Notes: a model not told the origin generated them from the sequence alone. Shown: positions 25,972-33,633, counted from the stretch's first letter. The stretch is DNA of 36,446 bases from Corynebacterium sp. (GCF_030530965.1 NZ_JAUMTY010000002.1:70891-107336); one strand, 5' to 3'. Program-made: numbers and translations.

Positions 25972-27063
25972 CTAGCGCCATGCACCAGAGTGGCCACGCG
26001 AACGACGGAGTAGGTAGAAGAACACTGGGCCACCAATAAGCGCTGTCAGCATCCCGAGAGGGAGGTCAGCGCCGCGAATAGCCGTCCGGGCGACGACGTC
26101 GGCAATGGTTAGTGTTAGCGCACCGCCCAATGCCGAGGCCGGTATAAGAATGCGGTGGCCGGGCCCGACGATGAGCCGGAGAGCGTGCGGGACAACAAGT
26201 CCCACAAATGAAATGATGCCGGTGAAGGCCACACCTACCGCAACGAGCAGGGAGACAATAACGACGATTGACGCGCGAAGACGCTCAACATTGACCCCTA
26301 GGTGGTGAGCCTGACTCTCACCCAAGGAGAGCAGATCAAGCGGTTTAGCCAAAGTCCAGGCCAGAAGACTGACCGGAATAGTGACGATGCAGATGATCCC
26401 TGCTGCGGTCCACGATGAGCCAGCAATAGACCCCATTTGCCAGAACACGATTTGGTCGCGAGCTGCATTATCGGCAATGAAGGTAAGGAACGCGATAATA
26501 CCGCCAGCCATGGCATTGGTGGCGACACCTGTCAGAATGAGAGTGACAACTTCGCTTCGGCCATTCCGTCGGGACGCAAAATATATGAACGCGGTGGTAC
26601 ACAAGCCCGCAATGAAAGCCGCGAGCGTGACCATCCACGGGCCGAATCCCTGGTGAGCGGCGGTTGTCGATGCCCCCAAAGCAATGGCTGCAGAGGCTCC
26701 GACGGCTGCGCCAGAGGACACACCGATGATGCCCGGCTCAGCTAGCGGGTTAGAAAACACGCCTTGCAGAAGAACGCCTGATACTCCCAGGCCTGCGCCC
26801 ACAATGGCTCCGACGACGATTCGCGGGAAGCGGACGTACCATAAGGCGGCTTCGGCATTAGCGTGATCGGGACCGTCTAACCAGGATATTCTCATGGAGT
26901 GAAGCAATGACCCCAGCACTTGAGTGGGGGTTGTCTCCACTTGTCCGGCGGTGGCTGACCACACCAGGCTGATGGCGAGGAGAGCGATAATCGTCGGGAA
27001 GAAAATCACCGTCGCGACAACTCGCGTTTGATGGAACGACTGTGTGCGTGAGCGTTTCATCAT
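25972..27063 (-). CDS. hmuU: HmuU, heme ABC transporter permease (FecCD family)
   Basis: A 363-residue FecCD/BtuC-type permease with about ten membrane segments. Family landmarks are RFPRIVVGAIVGAGLGVSG near the N-terminus, ANPLAEPGIIGVSSGA-like sequence (here SNPLAEPGIIGVSSGAA), GESQAHHLGV, and the C-terminal GIISFVGLVVPHALR. The start overlaps the hmuT stop (ATGA), so the two are translationally coupled; GGAG lies about 8 bases upstream. With HmuV it moves heme from HmuT across the membrane. Heme rather than siderophore specificity is taken from HmuT. Confidence 0.93.
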   Translation of the reverse strand: MMKRSRTQSFHQTRVVATVIFFPTIIALLAISLVWSATAGQVETTPTQVLGSLLHSMRISWLDGPDHANAEAALWYVRFPRIVVGAIVGAGLGVSGVLLQGVFSNPLAEPGIIGVSSGAAVGASAAIALGASTTAAHQGFGPWMVTLAAFIAGLCTTAFIYFASRRNGRSEVVTLILTGVATNAMAGGIIAFLTFIADNAARDQIVFWQMGSIAGSSWTAAGIICIVTIPVSLLAWTLAKPLDLLSLGESQAHHLGVNVERLRASIVVIVSLLVAVGVAFTGIISFVGLVVPHALRLIVGPGHRILIPASALGGALTLTIADVVARTAIRGADLPLGMLTALIGGPVFFYLLRRSRGHSGAWR

Positions 27064-28238
27064 GACCGACGCTCCAGAGCCTCAGGCGTAGCGCTTGTCG
27101 ACGGCGCAGCTGACGATGGCGACTTCGAGTCGCCATACAGGGCCTGAGCCATTGCTGTGATCACATTGCCCGCGTCAGGCCCGAACGATAACAGGTGAGA
27201 GTCGGGAACAGTTAGCACGCTGTTATGGGCCCCGGCTGGAGTCTGATCAAACCCGGGAAGCTTATGGAGGCCGTCCAAGCCTCCAATGGACTCAAGCCCT
27301 TCCTTCATCACAATGATCGTATCGGGAGCAGCCTTGACCAATGCTTCTGATGTCAGGTTAGTAAAGGCCTTATCTAGCCCGAGCCCCTCACCGGCATCGA
27401 CACCACCGAGGGATTTAATGAGGTCAGGCGCCCCCGACTTCGGACCGGCGATCATCGAAACATTCGTCCCACGCAGGTACAGCATGATCATGCGACGATG
27501 ATCAGACTCTGCCTCGGCAGCTTTGCTTGCAGACTCAATACCTTCCCGCACCTTCTGCGCTGCTTGGTTGCCAGCATCCTCGTCGCCTAAGGCACGCCCG
27601 ATCTCCTTCATGAGGTTGTCCGCGTTATCAAGGTTCCTGTCTCGATCAGTGCGCACAACTGTGATCCCGGACTTTTCCAATTGACGGAAAACGGATTGCG
27701 GCCCGATTGTTCCGTCGGTGAAAATGACGTCGGGATTGAGATCAAGAACGGCCTCCGCATTAATAGAGTGCCCACCCGGGGTTACCAAAGGCAGCTTCTG
27801 AGCCGACGGAAAATCAGTGGAGATATCTCTTCCGACGAGTTTATCGCCCATGCCCATGGACCACAGAGATGCTGCCATAGCCCCGGATCGGTCGAGGCCG
27901 AGAATGCGATCGGCTTTTTTCACCGTGACTTTCTTGCCTTGCGACGTCGTTTCCGCAGGAAGATTCGGCTTAATCTGGGCAAGGATTTGGGGATCACCAG
28001 TGTTCAATGACGCATTGACGAGCCCTTCCGCATGGACCGGGTGAGCCGAACTATCCGACTGACTAGACGACGATTCTCCGTCGCGTGACGGGACGTCGCA
28101 CGCGGTGGTGGTTAAACCAATGACGAGCATGGCGCCCACGAGCATGGTTAGGGATTTGAAGGGGCGATAACCGGCCTTAGAAGTACGGGCCGATACGAAA
28201 CCTGAGGGGTAATGCAAGGTCACAGCTTTCACGGGCAA
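27060..28238 (-). CDS. hmuT: HmuT, heme-binding lipoprotein of the ABC importer
   Basis: A cluster A-II (FepB/HmuT-type) binding protein. The lipobox is TTAC with Cys47 in TTG-start numbering. From memory of C. diphtheriae HmuT, the heme residues are His136, Tyr235, Arg237 and Met292. Here His157 (GGHSINAE), Tyr254 and Arg256 (LYLRG) and Met311 fit, the last three at a constant offset of 19. The position of Tyr272 is Ala291 or Phe292. The start is uncertain: TTG at 28238 gives 392 residues but has no ribosome-binding site, and in-frame GTG 28232 or ATG 28145 are alternatives. The long n-region is unusual. It heads the hmuTUV operon and is divergent from the neocarzinostatin-like lipoprotein. 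Confidence 0.92.
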   Translation of the reverse strand: MPVKAVTLHYPSGFVSARTSKAGYRPFKSLTMLVGAMLVIGLTTTACDVPSRDGESSSSQSDSSAHPVHAEGLVNASLNTGDPQILAQIKPNLPAETTSQGKKVTVKKADRILGLDRSGAMAASLWSMGMGDKLVGRDISTDFPSAQKLPLVTPGGHSINAEAVLDLNPDVIFTDGTIGPQSVFRQLEKSGITVVRTDRDRNLDNADNLMKEIGRALGDEDAGNQAAQKVREGIESASKAAEAESDHRRMIMLYLRGTNVSMIAGPKSGAPDLIKSLGGVDAGEGLGLDKAFTNLTSEALVKAAPDTIIVMKEGLESIGGLDGLHKLPGFDQTPAGAHNSVLTVPDSHLLSFGPDAGNVITAMAQALYGDSKSPSSAAPSTSATPEALERRS

Positions 28239-28496
28239 CGATCAGTACAGCGATCGTGGAAGAGTCGAACTACAGACAAAACTGGAAGCCTGGGCCTCCA
28301 CGTCGAGGCTTTAGCTTACCTATAGGTGGGGTAGAGGAAAAGGCCACACCACCCTTATGCAGTGAGGGGGTGTTGACGTGTGCGTTAAGATGCACAGATG
28401 GTAGCCAAGTTATTTGTCTTAGCCGACGATTATACTTTTCTTGTATAAGGTTAACCACGGTACGACTTTACGAACCCTACGAGGGAGCCCTCCGCG
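28239..28496. promoter_or_regulatory. hmuT / lipoprotein divergent control region
   Basis: A 258-base region. A perfect TATAAT reads toward hmuT at 28434-28429 with a weak TGGTTA 17 bases upstream. The same bases carry TATACT (28431-28436) reading toward the lipoprotein gene, so the two promoters may overlap. TAAGGTTA at 28444-28451 is a DtxR half-site. A fuller DtxR-like box is at 28305-28323 (separate entry). Promoter calls are by eye. Confidence 0.4.
28305..28323 (-). promoter_or_regulatory. DtxR-box-like site upstream of hmuT
   Basis: The 19-mer, read on the minus strand with core ATAGGTAAGCTAAAGCC, matches 13 of 19 positions of TWAGGTWAGSCTWACCTWA, with one half nearly perfect. It lies about 70 bases before the hmuT start. 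Repression of hmuTUV by iron-loaded DtxR is known in C. diphtheriae and is expected here. Confidence 0.5.
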
Positions 28497-29096
28497 ATGA
28501 AACTCAACACTCATTCCACTCGACCGGCACGAACGATGGGTATGCGGGTCGGTGCACTCGTCGTCACTTTGGGGTGTGTACTCGGAGTGGCTGCGTGCTC
28601 CAATGATAACGGCTCGAATAACTCGTCATCTGGTGCAGCGTCTGCCGCCAAGTCGAGTGGTCAGTCCGCCAAAGCTAGCGACACTGATGACAGTACAAGC
28701 ACAGAAGTCACCGGAACCGATGACATCGTCGTCATGAAAGTGTCGCAAGCAAAGGATCTGCGGGACGGGCAGCAAGTCACTGTAGATGTTAAGGACGCGG
28801 ACCCGGACATGGGGTATTACCTCGCCCTGTGTGCGAAAGAGCAGACTGGTGACGTTCCCGATTGTCTGGGGGCTCACGGGGATCCGAATGCACAAAAGTG
28901 GATCTCGAATGAAAATGAGGACGGAGCCATTCCTGATGATGGCTCGTTCAGTGAAGAGATCACCGTCAACCAGAAGAATGTCAGTACTGGTGGAGACGAG
29001 ATCGACTGTAAAACCCAAGAGTGTGTCATCAAGCTCTTTGGTGACCATAGCAACGGGTTCGTCGATGTTGCGGATATTCCGGTCACTTTCCAGTGA
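28497..29096 (+). CDS. Lipoprotein with a single neocarzinostatin-like domain
   Basis: A 199-residue protein with a signal peptide ending in VAAC (Cys34), then a Ser/Ala/Asn/Asp-rich spacer (35-74). One Ig-like domain follows (about 75-199). Two Cys pairs match the two neocarzinostatin disulfides in spacing: Cys112/Cys123 (like Cys37-Cys47) and Cys171/Cys176 (like Cys88-Cys93). The order DDGSFSEEITV, Cys-x4-Cys, then a final IPVTF strand matches the repeats of the 816-residue surface protein. Tyr107/Tyr108 and His184 occupy positions like the Tyr and His conserved there. AGGGAG lies about 9 bases before the ATG. It is divergent from hmuT. A heme-relay role is inferred, not shown. Confidence 0.82.
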   Translation: MKLNTHSTRPARTMGMRVGALVVTLGCVLGVAACSNDNGSNNSSSGAASAAKSSGQSAKASDTDDSTSTEVTGTDDIVVMKVSQAKDLRDGQQVTVDVKDADPDMGYYLALCAKEQTGDVPDCLGAHGDPNAQKWISNENEDGAIPDDGSFSEEITVNQKNVSTGGDEIDCKTQECVIKLFGDHSNGFVDVADIPVTFQ

Positions 29097-29129
29097 TGGA
29101 TATGTGAGTTTTCACCGCAAATATGAAAG

Positions 29130-29175
29130 TAGGGTGGGGCGCTCGTTGGCACACCACCCTAGTCGATTTCTACTT
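29130..29175 (+). terminator. Terminator between the lipoprotein gene and dtxR (convergent)
   Basis: TAGGGTGG (29130-29137) and CCACCCTA (29154-29161) form an 8-bp stem with a 16-base loop. A pyrimidine-rich stretch follows on the plus strand (GATTTCTACTTC). The opposite strand is also T-rich after the stem (CTTTCATAT), so it may serve both genes. Confidence 0.45.
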
Positions 29176-29183
29176 CTGCTTTT

Positions 29184-29858
29184 TTACTCGACGACGATAG
29201 CGTGGGCCAAGCTGACAGGAATGGCCACTGTTTCATCACCAACCGAGACCGTGGCATTACGGTCATTGACGACCGCGTGAATCTTCTTACCAGGAACAAT
29301 TCCGGCGTTCCGAAGATTGGCCATCACAGCGGAATCGGACTGAAGTACTTCGTTAAACATGAGGATCTTCGCGGTGACGAGTTCATTGCGAGCAAGATCC
29401 GTGAGTCGTTTGCCCTCCATCTGCGGTTCACTGCCATTGACCCCGAGCTGCGGAAGTCCCGGAATCGGGGTGCCGAAGGGGCTGTGGGTCGGTGCATCAA
29501 GGACATCGTAAAGACGGCGCTCAACGTCGTCACTCATCACGTGTTCCCAACGACAGGCTTCTTCGTGCACTTTCTCTTTGGGAAGCTTGAGGGTGGTAGA
29601 CAGTAAACACTCTGCTAAGCGGTGTTTACGCATAACTGCGATCGCAACCTGGCGGCCTGCGTCGGTAAGTTCGAGGTGGCGATCTTCCGCGACGCGGAGG
29701 AGCCCATCACGTTCCATGCGAGCTACCGTTTGGCTGACCGTGGGGCCTGATTGTTCCAAGCGCTCCGCGATGCGCGCGCGCAGGGGAGTGATACCTTCTT
29801 CATCCAACTCATAAATAGTCCGGAGATACATCTCGGTGGTATCGACGAGATCCTTCAT
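29184..29858 (-). CDS. dtxR: DtxR, iron-dependent repressor
   Basis: A 224-residue DtxR with the canonical N-terminus MKDLVDTTEMYLRTIYEL. The winged helix has ARIAERLEQSGPTVSQTVARMERDGL. All metal ligands keep C. diphtheriae numbering: Met10, Cys102, Glu105, His106 (primary site) and His79, Glu83, His98 (ancillary site). A C-terminal SH3-like domain is present. With Fe2+ it represses iron-uptake genes. The start at 29858 has AAAGG 8 bases upstream; the frame runs six codons further without support. It follows sigB on the same strand, as in C. glutamicum. The heme locus lies on its other side, with DtxR-like boxes in it. Confidence 0.97.
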   Translation of the reverse strand: MKDLVDTTEMYLRTIYELDEEGITPLRARIAERLEQSGPTVSQTVARMERDGLLRVAEDRHLELTDAGRQVAIAVMRKHRLAECLLSTTLKLPKEKVHEEACRWEHVMSDDVERRLYDVLDAPTHSPFGTPIPGLPQLGVNGSEPQMEGKRLTDLARNELVTAKILMFNEVLQSDSAVMANLRNAGIVPGKKIHAVVNDRNATVSVGDETVAIPVSLAHAIVVE

Positions 29859-29931
29859 GATGGACGCCTTTCTCAAGTAGTTCGATAAATAAGACGACGG
29901 TACTAGTTTTTACTTTACCCTTAACACAAGA

Positions 29932-29962
29932 GCCCCGGGAAATATTTCCCCGGGGCGTTTTT
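29932..29962. terminator. G+C-rich terminator hairpin between sigB and dtxR
   Basis: GCCCCGGG (29932-29939) and CCCGGGGC (29949-29956) form an 8-bp stem, extended by AAAT/ATTT pairs around a small bulge. The T-run (GTTTTTA) is on the plus strand. On the minus strand, the direction of sigB, the tail is only TCTTGTGTT, so termination of sigB may be partial. Confidence 0.6.
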
Positions 29963-30029
29963 ACCCACTTTCGCTGACAATAAATGTGGGTACGCTAAAA
30001 GCTAGAATGCGAGATAAGCATCTCAGCAC

Positions 30030-31010
30030 TTAAGCGTAAGATCGCAACTTATCCGCACGCTCTCCTTTTCGGAGCTTCGCCATGACCTCACGTTCAATTT
30101 GGCGGACCCGCTCACGAGAGAGCCCGAACTCGCGTCCAATCTGATCAAGAGTCCTGGGGACACCGTCGTCGAGACCAAAGCGGAGACGAATGACGTCTTG
30201 CTCCCTCTTCTCTAAGGTCGCCAAAACAGTCCTGATGTCGGAGTGGCGGAGGGACGCTACGACGGCTTCTTCCGCGTCGGTCGCTTCGGAGTCCTCAATG
30301 AAGTCTCCCAGCGGAGCCTCTTCATCCGTTCCTACCGGCATATCCAAGCTCACCGGGTCGCGGGACTGCTTCAGAAGAAGATCGATCTTTGATTCGTCGA
30401 TACCAGACTCTTCCGCGAGTTCTTCATTGGTAGCTTCCCTGCCCAAGTGCTGGTACATCTCACGCTTAATGCGGGAGAGCTTGTTCACTTGCTCGACGAG
30501 GTGGACAGGAAGGCGAATTGTTCGGGATTGGTCGGCCATCCCGCGCGTAATGGCTTGTCGAATCCACCATGTCGCGTACGTCGAAAACTTAAAGCCCTTG
30601 GTGTAATCGAACTTTTCGACGGCGCGAATGAGGCCCAAGTTCCCCTCTTGGATGAGGTCGAGGAGAGGCATTCCGCGCCCCGTGTAGCGCTTCGCTAATG
30701 AGACGACGAGTCGGAGGTTGGCCTCCAGAAGGTGAGCTCGTGCAGCGCGCCCGTCTTTAGCGATCGCCTTGAGATCCCGCTTCTTCGACGGAGTGAACTG
30801 CTCGTCAGATTCAAGGAGATGTTGTGCGTAGAGGCCAGCTTCAATCCGTTGCGAAAGCTCGACTTCGTCTTCCGCGTTAAGAAGTGCGGTACGGCCAATT
30901 CCGTTGAGGTAAACCCGAACTAAATCAGCTGAAGGATTTTCATTGTTGTTGGCCCGCCGGCCAGGATCACCATTAACTTCGGTTGTCGTACTGACGTGCG
31001 CTTCGTCCAT
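30030..31010 (-). CDS. sigB: SigB, primary-like (group 2) RNA polymerase sigma factor
   Basis: A 326-residue sigma-70 protein. Region 1.2 has DLVRVYLNGIGR. Region 2 has LRLVVSLAKRYTGRGMPLLDLIQEGN and the -10-reading TKGFKFSTYATWWIRQAI. Region 4 ends in FGLSRERVRQIE. It lacks the long N-terminal region 1.1 of SigA. SigB serves stationary-phase and stress genes and works beside SigA. The start at 31010 has AAGGAG 7 bases upstream. The frame is open to 31337, but that extension has no sigma homology. A SigH-type promoter lies about 150 bases upstream. The sigB-dtxR order supports sigB rather than sigA; the sigA end is at the right edge. Confidence 0.95.
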   Translation of the reverse strand: MDEAHVSTTTEVNGDPGRRANNNENPSADLVRVYLNGIGRTALLNAEDEVELSQRIEAGLYAQHLLESDEQFTPSKKRDLKAIAKDGRAARAHLLEANLRLVVSLAKRYTGRGMPLLDLIQEGNLGLIRAVEKFDYTKGFKFSTYATWWIRQAITRGMADQSRTIRLPVHLVEQVNKLSRIKREMYQHLGREATNEELAEESGIDESKIDLLLKQSRDPVSLDMPVGTDEEAPLGDFIEDSEATDAEEAVVASLRHSDIRTVLATLEKREQDVIRLRFGLDDGVPRTLDQIGREFGLSRERVRQIEREVMAKLRKGERADKLRSYA

Positions 31011-31390
31011 GTGCTGGCTCCTTAACTGCGCTCGGTGTCGCGATAGCGGTGCAATGTGACGGCCGGTTGGGACGGGGTGGCGATGTGGACGTTTGTCGTC
31101 GAACGCCACCTGATTAACGTCCCTACAGAATGTCGAGCTGTCACGATCGCATTCAGTTAGTCCAACGCATGGGTCGGTGAAAAGGTTCCATAAGCAGTTT
31201 TTCGCGTGGCTCTTGGTTGCCGTTGGAGGTGGATAGGCATCATGTGTGGCGGGGTTTGAAGTCACATGAGTGTGATTTACGTCCACAAAAGTGCTGGTAA
31301 ACGCTCTATACGCCAGAATTGACTCCCTCGCTCCCATCTACCCCTATTCGGGGTTACTGGCGTGACTGGGCTTCCATGGTGATTAACCGA
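31011..31390. other. Gene-free leader/promoter region of sigB
   Basis: A 380-base region between sigB and the dtd stop. It holds the SigH-type promoter at 31162-31189 (separate entry). It also has a perfect inverted motif TCACA-N4-TGTGA at 31262-31275, and a short CCCC/GGGG hairpin near 31340-31355 that could mark the end of dtd transcription. The in-frame open reading upstream of sigB is judged non-coding. Confidence 0.5.
31162..31189 (-). promoter_or_regulatory. SigH/ECF-type promoter of sigB
   Basis: On the minus strand, GGAAC (31189-31185) and GTT (31166-31164, in CGTTGGA) are separated by 18 bases, the SigH/SigE pattern of actinobacteria. Transcription would start near 31155, giving a leader of about 145 bases to the sigB ATG. 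SigH control of sigB is known in C. glutamicum and M. tuberculosis, which supports the call. Confidence 0.6.
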
Positions 31391-31867
31391 CTACGAGCGA
31401 TCTCCACTCGGAATATCGACGAGGACGGTGAACGGTCCATCGTTGACCGACTCGACGGCCATATAGGCGCCGAACACTCCCGTATCGACGCTCAGCCCAC
31501 GGTCGCGGAGTTCCTCTACGCATGTGTTGAAGATGGGTTCAGCCTCAGCCGGTTTCGCCGCAGCAGACCACGACGGGCGTCGGCCATGGGAAGTATCACC
31601 CATCAAGGTGAACTGTGACACAACTAGCATGGGCGCATCGAGGTCTAGCGCAGAGACCTCAGTCGGGCGCCCGTCAGCCGTCGAACCCTCAAAGATCCGA
31701 AGCCGAGCCAGCTTTTCCGCCATAGCCCGGGCTGTGGCAGAAGTATCTCCGGTGGCTACTCCAATGAGAACAAGGAGCCCTCCGACATCCGAGTCCGGGA
31801 TGGACCCAACCACTGAATCGTCAACAACAACGGACGCGGAACGAACACGCGTGACTACGGCTTTCAT
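31391..31867 (-). CDS. dtd: D-aminoacyl-tRNA deacylase
   Basis: A 158-residue DTD. It opens MKAVVTRVRSASVVVDD and has the catalytic-pocket motif SQFTLMGDT. The cross-subunit Gly-Pro motif is in NDGPFTV; the usual NGP-[VT] reads as an Asn-Asp-Gly-Pro variant here. It hydrolyses D-amino acids and glycine wrongly attached to tRNA. The ATG overlaps the stop of the methyltransferase gene by four bases (ATGA), so the two are translationally coupled. Confidence 0.93.
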   Translation of the reverse strand: MKAVVTRVRSASVVVDDSVVGSIPDSDVGGLLVLIGVATGDTSATARAMAEKLARLRIFEGSTADGRPTEVSALDLDAPMLVVSQFTLMGDTSHGRRPSWSAAAKPAEAEPIFNTCVEELRDRGLSVDTGVFGAYMAVESVNDGPFTVLVDIPSGDRS

Positions 31868-33465
31868 TCAAGATCTCCAGGCATCACAAGCCCGTGGCGA
31901 ATGGCGTCGACAAGAATAGGAAGAAATTGGTCGGCCAGGTTCTGGGCTTCTGTAGTAGGGGTAACGAGTTCGGCAATCTCGCACACATCGTGCGCCGACA
32001 ATCCATTCGGATCTAAACCGCGAAGGATACGCAGGACATTCTCGTCGATCTCGTGGGAGAAACGTGGCCCGTCGGTCCGCGTGACTCGCGTGACGACGTC
32101 GGTAAACGTGGAGTCCGCCTCTTGCTCGGCGAGAGAAACCTTCTCCAGGGCTAGACCGGGCCTGACACTAAACCGGCTGTCCAGGATCTCATCCGGAGTA
32201 CGCGCATCAAGCCATGCGCAGCGTCGGAAATATTCCTCAATCTCCGGGCCGAGAGGGTCAGTGTACGGTTGAGTGAATTCCTCACACACAACCTCGGAGC
32301 TTTTCTCAGGATCAATCGGAGTCAGCGCGATAAAACCAATACCGATTCCTGTCACGCCGGCCTGATCCATATAGTCAATCCACGCCTCTGATTGCGATCG
32401 GCCGAGCTCACTGCGGGGATCGAGAGACTCATCCTTGATCCACGTGCCCACATAATGCAAGGGGTCGACGCAATCACGCTCCAACACCCATGCGCGATAA
32501 CCATGGTCCGGAATCCACGACGCTACCCGCGCTTGCCAGGCCTGGTCATTTGAGTGAATCCACGCGCCCAACACGCATGCCTGACCATGAGTGGCCAGGT
32601 GCTCCGGAATACCGCGAACGAGCTTAGCGGTGGCGCCATCGAGCTCCATTCCAGAATCGCGATACACGTGACGCAACGTCGGTGGGCCCACCACGAAAGG
32701 CGGATTCGCGATGATGCGATCGAATGTCTGATTACGGACGGGGTCGAACCACGAGCCCTGTTTGAACTCCACCTTCGTGCGTGGCTCGGCGCTCGAAACA
32801 ACGTCGGCCGCAGCGCACGTAGCTTCAGCGAAGAGGAGCGCGCGCGGGCTGACGTCCGTCGCCGTCACCGAGTCGGCTCGTCCCCACTGGCCTATAATTT
32901 GAACTCCGGATCCGGTCCCTAAATCTAAAACTGAGCCGACGCGAGACGTACCCGTTGCCTGAAGAAGTGAGCGCGACGCAGCACCCACGCCCACGACGTG
33001 ATCGGGACCGGCCGAATGATCAACCATTGAGGCGTCGGCATCGCTAAAAACGAGGAAGTCAGAGCTTTCCGACGAGCCGATGTGGAGAGGGCGGATGTCG
33101 ATTGCAATGCTAAACTGCTCTGGATCTGTATCTGGCTCGCCGACGATAACGCCGGCAGAGAGAGCGTCGGTGAAGAAATTGTCGCCGAAAGTGTCGACGA
33201 ACATGTCGCGCGGTTGTGGCTCGCGGAGGATGAGTAACCGAACCGCGCCTGCGAGAAGGCGGTCATCCTCACTCGAGGCTTGGTGCTCGAAGCGATGGCA
33301 GGCGAAAGAAACAGCGGCGGGTTCGTGCCGATCCAAGGCTGCTAGGCCGTCATCGCCGAGGACACGGTGTAAGCCCGACGACGAATAGCCGAGCTCTTTC
33401 AGGCGTTTCGCGAGGGATGCGGCGTAGCGCGGCAGCTCGGAGATATCAGGTAGCGTGCTCACCAT
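31864..33465 (-). CDS. Class I SAM-dependent methyltransferase (HemK/RsmC-like core)
   Basis: A 533-residue protein. The central domain has motif I VLDLGTGSGVQI and the NPPF motif in RIIANPPFVVGP, typical of N-methyltransferases acting on RNA bases or glutamine side chains. The N-terminal 150 and C-terminal 200 residues are extra domains found in actinobacterial homologues (DUF7059/DUF7782 type, from memory). Substrate is unknown. Coupling to dtd through an ATGA overlap suggests a translation-related role. The ATG has GGAGAA about 9 bases upstream. Confidence 0.88.
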   Translation of the reverse strand: MVSTLPDISELPRYAASLAKRLKELGYSSSGLHRVLGDDGLAALDRHEPAAVSFACHRFEHQASSEDDRLLAGAVRLLILREPQPRDMFVDTFGDNFFTDALSAGVIVGEPDTDPEQFSIAIDIRPLHIGSSESSDFLVFSDADASMVDHSAGPDHVVGVGAASRSLLQATGTSRVGSVLDLGTGSGVQIIGQWGRADSVTATDVSPRALLFAEATCAAADVVSSAEPRTKVEFKQGSWFDPVRNQTFDRIIANPPFVVGPPTLRHVYRDSGMELDGATAKLVRGIPEHLATHGQACVLGAWIHSNDQAWQARVASWIPDHGYRAWVLERDCVDPLHYVGTWIKDESLDPRSELGRSQSEAWIDYMDQAGVTGIGIGFIALTPIDPEKSSEVVCEEFTQPYTDPLGPEIEEYFRRCAWLDARTPDEILDSRFSVRPGLALEKVSLAEQEADSTFTDVVTRVTRTDGPRFSHEIDENVLRILRGLDPNGLSAHDVCEIAELVTPTTEAQNLADQFLPILVDAIRHGLVMPGDLE

Positions 33466-33633
33466 TGTGGCCTGTTCTCCAACCTTTCGTCAGAACGTGA
33501 AGCACCTCAAGCACATGAAGCTTACGGTGCGAGCGGATTACATACGGGCACTTAAAGTGCGGGCAGATGGCTAAAAATCTTAAGTGAGAATCCTATGTGA
33601 AGAGACGTGGGTAGCGCACGCTGCGCTGGACGA

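Noticed and set aside
29859..29876. Six-codon extension of DtxR
   Set aside because: DtxR starts MKDLVDTTEMYLR in this genus and a ribosome-binding site fits that ATG.
30049..30057. DnaA-box-like TTATCCGCA
   Set aside because: One mismatch, and the bases encode the conserved SigB C-terminus, so coding constraint explains them.
31011..31337. In-frame 109-residue extension of SigB
   Set aside because: No sigma-factor similarity, it contains the SigH-type promoter, and an AAGGAG site marks the ATG at 31010.
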